Below are positions 1 through 5,743 of a stretch of 6,588 nucleotides of DNA, piece after piece. The stretch comes from Gammaproteobacteria bacterium GWE2_37_16. Lineage in GTDB: Bacteria > Pseudomonadota > Gammaproteobacteria > UBA9339. The stretch is taken from positions 1 through 6,588 of the forward strand of contig MGXG01000017.1 in assembly GCA_001801285.1 (NCBI GenBank). The letters are read 5' to 3'. A program made the position numbers and the translations under genes. Position 1 is the first letter of the stretch; each line of letters begins with the position of its first letter. The notes beneath the pieces were generated by a model. That model was not told the origin of the DNA. It saw only the letters and a list, made by a program, of their open reading frames with translations, and did not search any database.

Positions 1-87
1 ACACTCCTCAAACTCGACTCGTTGCCGCCTAGCGGAAAATCCAAACTGCTCGAGTCTATTTGTGCTAACCCTGAAAACCTGTTTTCG
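1..87. repeat. Candidate intergenic repeat with nested hairpins
   Basis: This GC-richer block at the window edge has nested dyad symmetry. GACTCG (16-21) pairs with CGAGTC (51-56), CCGC (25-28) with GCGG (32-35) around CTA, and GAAAAC (73-78) with GTTTTC (81-86). Its first 35 bases, read on the minus strand, align imperfectly (about 70 percent, one gap) with plus-strand bases 5650-5683, which suggests two decayed copies of one element in opposite orientation. The block is probably cut by the window edge. The short plus-strand ORF across 22-207 has no recognisable protein and is rejected. Calling this a repeat family is inference; genome-wide copy number is unknown. Confidence 0.4.
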
Positions 88-328
88 TTTAGTATACTAT
101 CTTTAAAATTTGTAACTTCTCAGAAACTATGGTTAATTAAAAAATACGGTATTGTTATAAAGAAAAAATTGCTGTATTTTTTAGGGTGGGACGGTGGGAT
201 GCACTGAGCCTTCCCCACCCTGCCACCCGAATTAGAATACAGGAATTTTTAGGTTTATCAATACAGGGGTTTAAAATTTCACCTAGTCTTACCTTAACTT
301 TTTGAGCACATACCAAAATTCAAAATAT
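88..328. other. AT-rich intergenic stretch downstream of deoC
   Basis: Together with 1-87 this is the longest stretch without a gene. It is strongly AT-rich and no reading frame gives a recognisable protein. The only clear structures are the GC-rich hairpin at 184-228 and a weak A/T dyad at 163-182 (AAAAAAT paired with ATTTTTT around TGCTGT). AATACAGG occurs twice (235-242 and 259-266). I see no promoter or RNA gene I would defend. Confidence 0.6.
184..228 (-). terminator. GC-rich hairpin, possible operon end
   Basis: GGGTGG (184-189) pairs with CCACCC (223-228), and GGTGGG (193-198) pairs with CCCACC (214-219), separated by a small internal loop with a 15-base terminal loop. It lies about 100 bases past the deoC stop codon in the direction of transcription, where the BMC operon should end. 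An intrinsic terminator should have a U-run directly after the stem. On the minus strand an A-run follows instead, with T's only about 15 bases further on. It may be a 3'-end stabilising structure rather than a true terminator. Confidence 0.3.
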
Positions 329-1231
329 TTAATAGTTCCCCGCCTTCGCCTTTTTGCCGGTCACAATTTCCACACTCGCGGAAGCTCCAATTCTGTCGGC
401 ACCAGCCTTGACCATAGCTTCAGCATCTTCTTTAGTACGAATACCGCCAGAGGCTTTTACTGACATATCATTACCTACTATACGGCGCATTAACATAATA
501 TCTTCGACCGTTGCTCCACCTTTGCCAAATCCAGTGGAGGTTTTAACAAAAGCCGCACCAGCTGTTTTTGCTAAAGCGCAGGCGATGATTTTCTCATCAT
601 TATTAATATTTGAAGCCTCAATGATAACTTTCAATGGATAAGGTTTAGCAGCTTCAACTACTGCTTTTATATCGTCATAAACTGTTTTGTAATCTTTGGA
701 TTTAAGCGCGCCTATGTTGATAACCATGTCGATTTCCTGTGCGCCAGCAGCAACCGCTTCTTTGGTTTCATAAGCTTTTGCATGAGATGTTTCAGCACCT
801 AAAGGAAAGCCAACTACCGCAATTGGTTTAACGCAGCTTCCTTTTAATAATCTGGCAACTAAGGGAATATTACTAGCATTGACACAAACAGTAGCAAAAC
901 TATATTTTCTTGCTTCTTCGCAAATTTTGGTAATTTCTTCACGAGTTGCTTCAGGTTTTAAAATCGTGTGATCAATCATGTGGGCAAGCTTGGTATCAAT
1001 TGATCCACTCATCCCAATGTTTGTACCAATACGCGCCGCACCAAAACTAATTATATTATTAACTGCTTCGGGTTTTTTTAGCACGCATAAACCGCAATTA
1101 TTGCAAGTATCTTTAGAACAAACGCAAGTAGAGGCAGAATAGGAACCTCCACCCATAGCGCCCATGGAATTTAGTCGCTCTGACACGCGTTTTGCAATTA
1201 TTTCAACAAGTTGATCGATATTTTCTGCCAT
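329..1231 (-). CDS. deoC: BMC-associated deoxyribose-phosphate aldolase with Cys-rich N-terminal extension
   Basis: DeoC (DERA, class I aldolase) cleaves 2-deoxyribose-5-phosphate to glyceraldehyde-3-phosphate and acetaldehyde. Numbered from ATG 1231 (300 aa), the barrel begins near IDHTILK (86-92). It has EIDMVINIGAL (166-176, holding the usual catalytic Asp168), VKTSTGFGKGG (229-239, Schiff-base Lys230) and VKASGGIRT (258-266, proton-relay Lys259), and ends in Tyr300 like many DERAs. Before the barrel are an amphipathic helix (about 4-21) typical of BMC encapsulation peptides, a Gly/Ser linker, and a cysteine cluster at 36, 38, 43, 46 and 49. Ordinary DERAs of about 220-260 aa lack this extension. 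The segment after the second half of the barrel reads IIEASNIN, where most DERAs have IIET. It is the last gene of the operon, 36 bases after a BMC-P gene, and probably supplies acetaldehyde to the dehydrogenase encoded upstream. The family call is firm; lumen location is inferred. Confidence 0.93.
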   Translation of the reverse strand: MAENIDQLVEIIAKRVSERLNSMGAMGGGSYSASTCVCSKDTCNNCGLCVLKKPEAVNNIISFGAARIGTNIGMSGSIDTKLAHMIDHTILKPEATREEITKICEEARKYSFATVCVNASNIPLVARLLKGSCVKPIAVVGFPLGAETSHAKAYETKEAVAAGAQEIDMVINIGALKSKDYKTVYDDIKAVVEAAKPYPLKVIIEASNINNDEKIIACALAKTAGAAFVKTSTGFGKGGATVEDIMLMRRIVGNDMSVKASGGIRTKEDAEAMVKAGADRIGASASVEIVTGKKAKAGNY

Positions 1232-1235
1232 AGTT

Positions 1236-1245
1236 ATCACCCTTT
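1236..1245 (-). promoter_or_regulatory. Ribosome binding site that decides the deoC start
   Basis: On the minus strand AAAGGGTGAT lies 4 bases before ATG 1231, with its AGGG core at normal distance. A longer frame could begin at GTG 1240, but that GTG lies inside this Shine-Dalgarno sequence. The ATG, giving a protein that starts MAENIDQLVE, is therefore preferred. Confidence 0.7.
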
Positions 1246-1267
1246 GGGAATTTAAAATATAAATTTT

Positions 1268-1534
1268 CTAGATATTTAATTTATCTACAATTGCTACGAT
1301 TACCGCATGAAATGGATCATCTGACGTACCGAGCAACTGCCGTGCTGTATTACCTTCACGTTGCACTAAAACTACATCACCAGATCCAGCTTGCACATGA
1401 TCATGCGCCAAAAACGAGTCGCCTTTATCTTTGCCATTTTCATCAAGCGGTTGTACGATTAAAAGCTTATGTCCAATATGAGACTCATGCTTTACCGTAG
1501 AAACAACATTACCTTTTACGCGCGCTAAAATCAT
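1268..1534 (-). CDS. BMC-P (EutN/CcmL) pentameric vertex protein, histidine-rich variant
   Basis: Small shell protein of the EutN/CcmL family, whose pentamers cap the vertices of the icosahedral shell. The 88 residues show the family pattern: MILARVKGNVVST at the start, KLLIVQPLD (23-31), a glycine-rich pore-side segment HDHVQAGSGDVVLV (44-57), NTAR (62-65) and a C-terminal IVAIVDKL. The frame extends to a TTG at 1543, but family members begin at the Met before LARV, so ATG 1534 is chosen. No convincing Shine-Dalgarno sequence precedes either start. His16, 19, 22, 44, 46 and 76 are unusual among the three paralogues here, and His44/46 sit in the segment that usually faces the pore. Upstream is a 162-base gap with an inverted REP pair; deoC follows 36 bases downstream. 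Which vertex role it plays is unknown. Confidence 0.9.
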   Translation of the reverse strand: MILARVKGNVVSTVKHESHIGHKLLIVQPLDENGKDKGDSFLAHDHVQAGSGDVVLVQREGNTARQLLGTSDDPFHAVIVAIVDKLNI

Positions 1535-1611
1535 ATATTTCAAAGATATGTAAATAAAATTGTTATATTTTTCAATTAGTTACTTTCATTAACCATTTAA
1601 TTATGATCTCA

Positions 1612-1701
1612 TAGCCGCAGACTTTAGTCTACGTCACAAATCCGAGCCAAATTTAGTGTGTAAACAAATATTTGTAACGCAAGCCAAAGCTTGTGGCTAC
1701 G
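1612..1701. repeat. Inverted pair of REP-like hairpins (copy pair A)
   Basis: The left arm, 1612-1633 (TAGCC then GCAGACTTTAGTCT), is self-complementary and matches 2069-2090 at 21 of 22 bases. The right arm, 1678-1701, reads on the minus strand as CGTAGCC followed by a hairpin, and matches 2120-2143 at 18 of 24 bases. Its changes keep the stem paired. The arms point toward each other, about 44 bases apart. Between them is a perfect palindrome ACAAATATTTGT (1664-1675). GTAG plus a hairpin is the known layout of REP sequences mobilised by Y1 (RAYT) transposases; no such transposase is in the window. The right arm overlaps the end of the neighbouring BMC-P gene. Confidence 0.7.
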
Positions 1702-1978
1702 ATATATCTGTAACTTCGATATTTACTGCGTCTACAATTCCCGTAATCGCAGCATCAACCGCAACAAAAGATTCGGGCAATGCTAGCGTTGCTTCACGCG
1801 CACTAACCCAATACACCAAATCACCAAACCCGGCTTGCACGGTATCAATCGCCGCAATTGGTCCGCCTGAATTTTTTAATTCATGAGTTAACGGTTGAAT
1901 CATTAAGATTTTCAATCCCGTTAGTTCCTTTGTTTTAATGGTGGCAACTACTGTGCCCACTACTTTTGCTAATTGCAT
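1697..1978 (-). CDS. BMC-P (EutN/CcmL) pentameric vertex protein, REA-type
   Basis: Second pentamer paralogue, 93 aa. It opens with the canonical MQLAKVVGTVVAT, followed by GLKILMIQPL (21-30), AAIDTVQAGFGDLVYWV (42-58) and the REATLAL segment near 61-67. It ends in DAAITGIVDAVNIEV plus a short TDIS tail. The VYWV...REA pattern differs from the GSSAR/NTAR pattern of the other two, so these are old, divergent paralogues rather than recent duplicates. ATG 1978 is preceded by a modest Shine-Dalgarno-like GGCGGA five bases upstream. The stop codon TAG (1699-1697) is part of the GTAG tetranucleotide of a REP-like hairpin, so the last residues may have been set by repeat insertion. Structural role in the shell is firm by family; its specific position is not. 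Confidence 0.92.
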   Translation of the reverse strand: MQLAKVVGTVVATIKTKELTGLKILMIQPLTHELKNSGGPIAAIDTVQAGFGDLVYWVSAREATLALPESFVAVDAAITGIVDAVNIEVTDIS

Positions 1979-2066
1979 AATTGTCCGCCGCAGGAATCGG
2001 CAATTTTAAATTTTAAATCATGAATTTCAAATGACGTTGTTAAATAATTCGTATTAATAACAGTTT

Positions 2067-2143
2067 CGTAGCCGCAGACTTTAGTCTGCGTAAATTATAA
2101 TTATTGCACATAATAAATCGTAGGCTAAAGCCTACGGCTACGT
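2067..2143. repeat. Inverted pair of REP-like hairpins (copy pair B)
   Basis: The left arm, 2067-2090, reads CGTAGCC then GCAGACT-TT-AGTCTGC, a self-complementary hairpin. The right arm, 2120-2143, reads on the minus strand CGTAGCC then GTAGGCT-TT-AGCCTAC. The two arms match at 20 of 24 bases and can also pair with each other across a 29-base spacer. This is the layout of a bacterial interspersed mosaic element made of two inverted REPs. It lies in the 237-base gap between the pduT-like and BMC-P genes, so it would be in the operon transcript and may stabilise or divide it. Confidence 0.75.
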
Positions 2144-2181
2144 TATTCATATTTTTGGAATTACTCAACAACTTCATTTTA

Positions 2182-2212
2182 AATTAATATATCGCTACGC
2201 GATAATTTAATT
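2182..2212 (-). other. Hairpin just after the pduT-like stop codon
   Basis: TATCGC (2190-2195) pairs with GCGATA (2199-2204) around a 3-base loop. Weaker A/T pairing continues on both sides (2182-2188 with 2205-2212) with single-base bulges. It begins 3 bases after the TAG stop of the pduT-like gene. No uninterrupted U-run follows on the minus strand, so it looks more like a processing, stabilising or weak attenuating structure than a full terminator. Confidence 0.35.
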
Positions 2213-2215
2213 AAT

Positions 2216-2773
2216 CTAAAAATACACACCTTTTTCAATCAAATCAGGATGAGGAGCGGCGATTATTTCACAGCCCGCCAACATTCCTTCCGCTTTAATT
2301 AATTCTCTTGCCGCAGCTACTGAAACTTCAACATCTGCTAAATCGCCAGTTAAAACAAAATAAGCTTTACCACCAATGCCGTTAGCCAAGCGAATTTCGA
2401 CCAATTCAATTGACGCGACTTTAGCAGCTGTATCGGCAGCATTGACTATTGAAGCAACTGAAAAAGCTTCGACAATACCCAATGCACCGTATTTTTTTAT
2501 ATTTGTGGCACCAGAAATTGCCGGAATAACTTGTCTATGCAAATATGGCAAATATAAGTCATTCACTACCATGTCACCACCAGCGGCAATCCCTGCATAT
2601 AATGATTCCTCAACATCAGCCACTTCGCCTGCAAAAATCACCATGTATTTTCCTGGGCAAATTGGATTGGTGCTTAAAATCCTTACGGGTGCTTTTTTGG
2701 CAATCACATCTGTCGCAAACACACCACGCGCAATGGATTTAAATTCTATCAAAGCTAGTGCCGGTTCTTTCAT
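2216..2773 (-). CDS. pduT: PduT-like BMC-T tandem-domain shell protein with pore cysteine
   Basis: Trimeric shell protein made of two fused BMC domains, 185 aa. Domain 1 spans about 4-86 (PALALIEFKSIARGV, then the ICPGKYMVIFAGEVADVEESL stretch near 38-58). Domain 2 spans about 95-175 (YGALGIVEAFSVASIV, FVLTGDLADVEVSVAAARELI). Cys39 in the ICPGK loop matches in position Cys38 of Citrobacter PduT, which binds a [4Fe-4S] cluster at the trimer pore. The protein is therefore predicted to carry electrons through the shell. ATG 2773 overlaps the TGA stop of the pduS-like gene as ATGA, implying translational coupling, and GGTGGA lies 9 bases upstream. Adjacency to pduS supports the PduT rather than PduB assignment. 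Cluster binding is inferred from the motif. Confidence 0.9.
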   Translation of the reverse strand: MKEPALALIEFKSIARGVFATDVIAKKAPVRILSTNPICPGKYMVIFAGEVADVEESLYAGIAAGGDMVVNDLYLPYLHRQVIPAISGATNIKKYGALGIVEAFSVASIVNAADTAAKVASIELVEIRLANGIGGKAYFVLTGDLADVEVSVAAARELIKAEGMLAGCEIIAAPHPDLIEKGVYF

Positions 2774-4104
2774 GCAGTAATTTCCACCAATGTTTCACTA
2801 ATATCCGTTACCTTGCCTTCAATCGAGGCATGGTAAACAGAACCCAATTTATCGTCCGGTGACGCGGCAATTATATCACACATCCTGACTTTTTGCCCTA
2901 AAACCACGTTAGGTATGGCTGGAACACCAACATGTTTATGCAAACTGATCTTTACTTTCTTGACCGTTTTCACACCTTCGTAATTAATATCTATGTCATA
3001 CTTTGCTAAATCGGTTTTTTTCAATAAAGTAATTGTGGAGATTTTTCGACCGTCTATCTCTGAATTCGCAACAACATTGGTTCGTATATGCGGGTTCTTC
3101 ACGCCTCGCGCAACTAATTCTTTACGATAGGCAGCATAAATTTTTCTCGGGGATAACTGCATTGAATCACACGCGATTAATTCGCAAACTCCGCATTGGC
3201 TGCATAAAAATGCGGAAGTAATATTTTTTGCAGGTTCTGCCTGGTTATAATCGATACTGCGCATGGTTAAATGTGGATAAATTTCATGTCCAAGCAAATT
3301 GCGCGGACAAAGATCACTACACCGAAAACATTGGCAACAAGCCGATTTGGAACGTTTTATTGCTTGAGATAAGGTCTGTTGACGCATAGTGACAACAAAA
3401 TGGTCACTAGGCAAAGCTAAAACACCACTCGTTGTTTTAGCGATCCCTTCCTGCCAATCGTCGACGATTTTCCCCATCATCGGACCACCATCGAGCAAAA
3501 CCACATCATCTCTAGTTAAGCCACCAGCAATTTTTATCAAATTTGCATAAGTTGTGCCAATTGGAACGGTAACAACTTTTGGTTCGTTAAATTCACCAAC
3601 TAAGGTCACAGTGCGTTCCGTAACCGGTTTTCCATTAGCCGCCTGATATACTTGCATTAAAGTAGCAACGTTATTAACTACTGCCCCAACATTAAGCGGG
3701 ATACCACCTTCAGGTATTATTTTCCCCGTAACATCATAAACAATAAAAAATTCGTCACCAGCAGGATAATAATTTTCTAAAAGATGTAATTTTATTGCCC
3801 CGTCAGCAGGTAAAACTTTTTTTAGTGCATCTATTTGGTCGGTATAATATTCTTTAAGTGCAATTACACCACGTTTTGCGCCCGTAGTTTGCATTGCCAG
3901 ACGCAACCCTTCCACCAGCCAATCTGGATGCTGCAAGATCATCGCACAATCACTATTCAATAGCGGCTCACATTCTGCGCCATTAACAATAACAATATCA
4001 ACTTGAGCTTGTAATTTCACATACGTTGGAAAGCCAGCGCCACCAGCGCCCACAACCCCTGCGCTACGAACTGCATTAATAATTTGTTCTGGAAGTTTTG
4101 TCAC
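2770..4104 (-). CDS. pduS: PduS-like RnfC-family flavin/Fe-S oxidoreductase
   Basis: In Pdu compartments PduS is a flavin and Fe-S protein that oxidises NADH and was described as a cobalamin reductase. It interacts with PduT. The 444 aa length fits the family (about 450). The N-terminal Rnf/Nqo-like glycine loop GAGGAGFPT (19-27) is followed by VNGAECEPLL (40-49), as in the FMN-binding RnfC domain. An SLBB-like region lies near 165-215. Two ferredoxin-type cysteine sets follow: C256, C259, C262, C266-Pro and C301, C304, C307, C312. The C-terminus (about 385-444) has HVGVPAIPNVVLGQKV, a barrel-sandwich type segment. The start is GTG 4104, overlapping the preceding TAG stop as TAGTG. With no B12-dependent enzyme in the window, a role in recycling NADH through PduT is more likely than cobalamin reduction; that is inference. 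Confidence 0.92.
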   Translation of the reverse strand: MTKLPEQIINAVRSAGVVGAGGAGFPTYVKLQAQVDIVIVNGAECEPLLNSDCAMILQHPDWLVEGLRLAMQTTGAKRGVIALKEYYTDQIDALKKVLPADGAIKLHLLENYYPAGDEFFIVYDVTGKIIPEGGIPLNVGAVVNNVATLMQVYQAANGKPVTERTVTLVGEFNEPKVVTVPIGTTYANLIKIAGGLTRDDVVLLDGGPMMGKIVDDWQEGIAKTTSGVLALPSDHFVVTMRQQTLSQAIKRSKSACCQCFRCSDLCPRNLLGHEIYPHLTMRSIDYNQAEPAKNITSAFLCSQCGVCELIACDSMQLSPRKIYAAYRKELVARGVKNPHIRTNVVANSEIDGRKISTITLLKKTDLAKYDIDINYEGVKTVKKVKISLHKHVGVPAIPNVVLGQKVRMCDIIAASPDDKLGSVYHASIEGKVTDISETLVEITA

Positions 4105-5573
4105 TAGACCACCCTAAAATGTCCACTTACAACACATCTTCTGATTCTGGTAAAATGCCGCGCTGTAGTGACCCCTTCTCCTGTTGGCGTAGCTATGGAA
4201 AATGATGCGGGTCCTTCACCGCCCAAACCTAATCCAGCCAAAGTTGGACCATTTTTCACAAAAATTGCTGTATTCATTTTAACCGCCATGCGATGCAATC
4301 GATCAATATTACGCGAATGGATAGCGGCAGAATGGAAACAGCCACCCTCTAAGTCGTAAGCAATTTCAATTGCTTCATCAATATCATTAGCGCGAATAAA
4401 GGGCACAACTGGCATCAATAATTCCAATTTTGCAAAAGGATGATTAGCGTCAGTTTCAGCAATTGCTAAACGTTTAGAAGCATCAACATCAATATCTATT
4501 TCTTTCAAAATCACCTGCACATCCTTCCCAACCCATTTTTTATTCGGCTCTCCGTTTTCACCGACAATGACTTTTACCAATCTTTGCGCTTGATAACTGC
4601 TTAATTCAAAAGCACCATGTTTAATCAACGCTTTTTTAAACTCTTCAGCAACTGATTTAACGACAATAATGTTTTTTTCCACAACGCAAATAATATTATT
4701 ATCAGTGCTGGCGCTAGTAACAATGTCTTTAGCTGCTTTATCTAAATCCGCAGTTTCATCTACAACAACCGGCGGATTACCAGGTCCTGCCGCAATAACT
4801 CTTTTACCAGATTTCATAGCTGCATCTACCACAGCCGGCCCACCCGTGACTACCAATAACTTAATTTTTTGATGTTTCATTAAAATACCGGCGGATTCGA
4901 TAGTCGGTTTAATGATAGCGGTAATTAAATTTGGCGGTCCGCCAGCAGCAATAATAGCTTTATTGATTAAATCGACAGTAAAAACTGAAATCTTTTTCGC
5001 ACTAGGATGAGTATTAAATGCAACAGCATTACCACCAGCTATCATGCCTATAGTGTTACAAATAATAGTTTCCGATGGATTGGTACAAGGTGTAATAGCA
5101 CCAACAACTCCAAAAGGCGCTTGTTCCAAAATTGTCAAACCTTTATCACCACTAAACGCAATTGGCGCCAGGTCTTCAACACCTGGAGTTTTCAAAATGG
5201 CAACTTCATTTTTACGCACTTTATCATCGTAACGCCCCATGCCGGTTTCCTCCAAAGCCATTCTGGCTAGTGTGTCGACATTTTCCAGGCAAATTTCACG
5301 AATCGTCGCAATGATTTTCTTGCGCTGCTCGGTTGAAATTGATTTGTACTCGTAAAAAGCTTTTTCCGCTGCAGTAATTGCTTCTTCAATAGTCGTAAAA
5401 CAACCGCGCGCTCCTTCCATCGCTCTAAAGGACGTTGAATCCTTTGCCGATTTAGCACCTGCTGATTTTGGGATATTTTGTTGAGTGGGTGGGGGTGATA
5501 ATTTACCTATGGAAAGTTGCTTAACAACGCTATCGACTAAAGAGGAAATTTGTTGATCGTTGATGATTGTCAT
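4104..5573 (-). CDS. pduP: PduP-like CoA-acylating aldehyde dehydrogenase with encapsulation peptide
   Basis: Oxidises an aldehyde with CoA and NAD+ to acyl-CoA and NADH, the core step of aldehyde metabolosomes. With DeoC in the operon the substrate is probably acetaldehyde. The 489 aa include an amphipathic N-terminal helix (about 6-20), typical of lumen targeting, and a Pro/Ser/Ala-rich linker (about 21-48). The catalytic domain has ITPCTNPSET (160-169), TGGPAVVDAAMKSG (243-256), GPGNPPVVVDETADL (263-277), DNNIICVVEK with nucleophile Cys296, and LGGEGPASFSIATPTGEG near 450-467. This matches PduP/EutE-type rather than non-acylating dehydrogenases. ATG 5573 has only a weak upstream AAAGA as ribosome binding site. 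It is the first gene of the overlapping pduP-pduS-pduT block. The gene symbol denotes family similarity, not a propanediol pathway. Confidence 0.93.
   Translation of the reverse strand: MTIINDQQISSLVDSVVKQLSIGKLSPPPTQQNIPKSAGAKSAKDSTSFRAMEGARGCFTTIEEAITAAEKAFYEYKSISTEQRKKIIATIREICLENVDTLARMALEETGMGRYDDKVRKNEVAILKTPGVEDLAPIAFSGDKGLTILEQAPFGVVGAITPCTNPSETIICNTIGMIAGGNAVAFNTHPSAKKISVFTVDLINKAIIAAGGPPNLITAIIKPTIESAGILMKHQKIKLLVVTGGPAVVDAAMKSGKRVIAAGPGNPPVVVDETADLDKAAKDIVTSASTDNNIICVVEKNIIVVKSVAEEFKKALIKHGAFELSSYQAQRLVKVIVGENGEPNKKWVGKDVQVILKEIDIDVDASKRLAIAETDANHPFAKLELLMPVVPFIRANDIDEAIEIAYDLEGGCFHSAAIHSRNIDRLHRMAVKMNTAIFVKNGPTLAGLGLGGEGPASFSIATPTGEGVTTARHFTRIRRCVVSGHFRVV
4109..4115 (-). promoter_or_regulatory. 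Ribosome binding site supporting the GTG start of pduS
   Basis: AGGGTGG on the minus strand lies 4 bases before GTG 4104, inside the last codons of the aldehyde dehydrogenase gene. It supports use of the GTG in the TAGTG stop/start overlap and tight coupling of the two genes. Confidence 0.6.
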
Positions 5574-5743
5574 ATAAAAAAATCTTTACTATATTTATTT
5601 AATGATCTTCGCGGAAAATAGCAAGAATAAATAGAGCAATTTAGGAGTTCGGCTAGGTGACAGAGAGTAAACTTGAGAAGTGCATTAGATATACATGACT
5701 CAAGTAAGTAACACAACCGAAAACTTAAAATACTAAGGGCTTG
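5574..5743. repeat. Gap with degenerate repeat and hairpin between BMC-P and pduP-like gene
   Basis: ACTTGAG (5671-5677) pairs with CTCAAGT (5699-5705) around a 21-base loop. The left flank, GGCTAGGTGACAGAGAGTA (5651-5669), resembles the minus-strand reading of bases 1-36, so both may be remnants of one element. A TATAGT on the minus strand (5588-5593) is one base from a -10 consensus, but no good -35 lies at the right distance and the implied leader would be only about 12 bases. I do not call a promoter here. Confidence 0.35.

Noticed and set aside
22..207. 61-residue plus-strand ORF in the left intergenic region
   Set aside because: It crosses a repeat-like block and the start of the GC-rich hairpin, has low-complexity content and no recognisable motif, and lacks a clear ribosome binding site.
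1232..1240. GTG 1240 as the deoC start
   Set aside because: This GTG lies inside the Shine-Dalgarno sequence that serves ATG 1231.
1535..1543. TTG 1543 as the start of the BMC-P gene
   Set aside because: Family alignment places the start at the Met before LARV (ATG 1534), and no ribosome binding site favours the TTG.
1547..1575. Possible promoter TTGAAA, 17 bases, TACATA on the minus strand before a BMC-P gene
   Set aside because: The -10 matches only about 3 of 6 consensus bases in very AT-rich DNA, and the implied leader would be only a few bases.
1656..1886. 76-residue plus-strand ORF
   Set aside because: It is antisense to a clear BMC-P gene and reads through the REP arm, so it is a shadow frame.
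1612..2143. CRISPR array
   Set aside because: Only four repeat copies in alternating orientation, with no regular direct-repeat and spacer pattern and no cas genes. They fit inverted REP pairs.
2216..2773. PduB-type (non-Fe-S) BMC-T assignment
   Set aside because: Length, the ICPGK pore cysteine and direct adjacency to pduS favour PduT. PduB proteins are longer, with an N-terminal extension.
2376..2780. 134-residue plus-strand ORF
   Set aside because: It is antisense to the PduT-like gene; its alanine- and threonine-rich composition is a mirror of the real gene.
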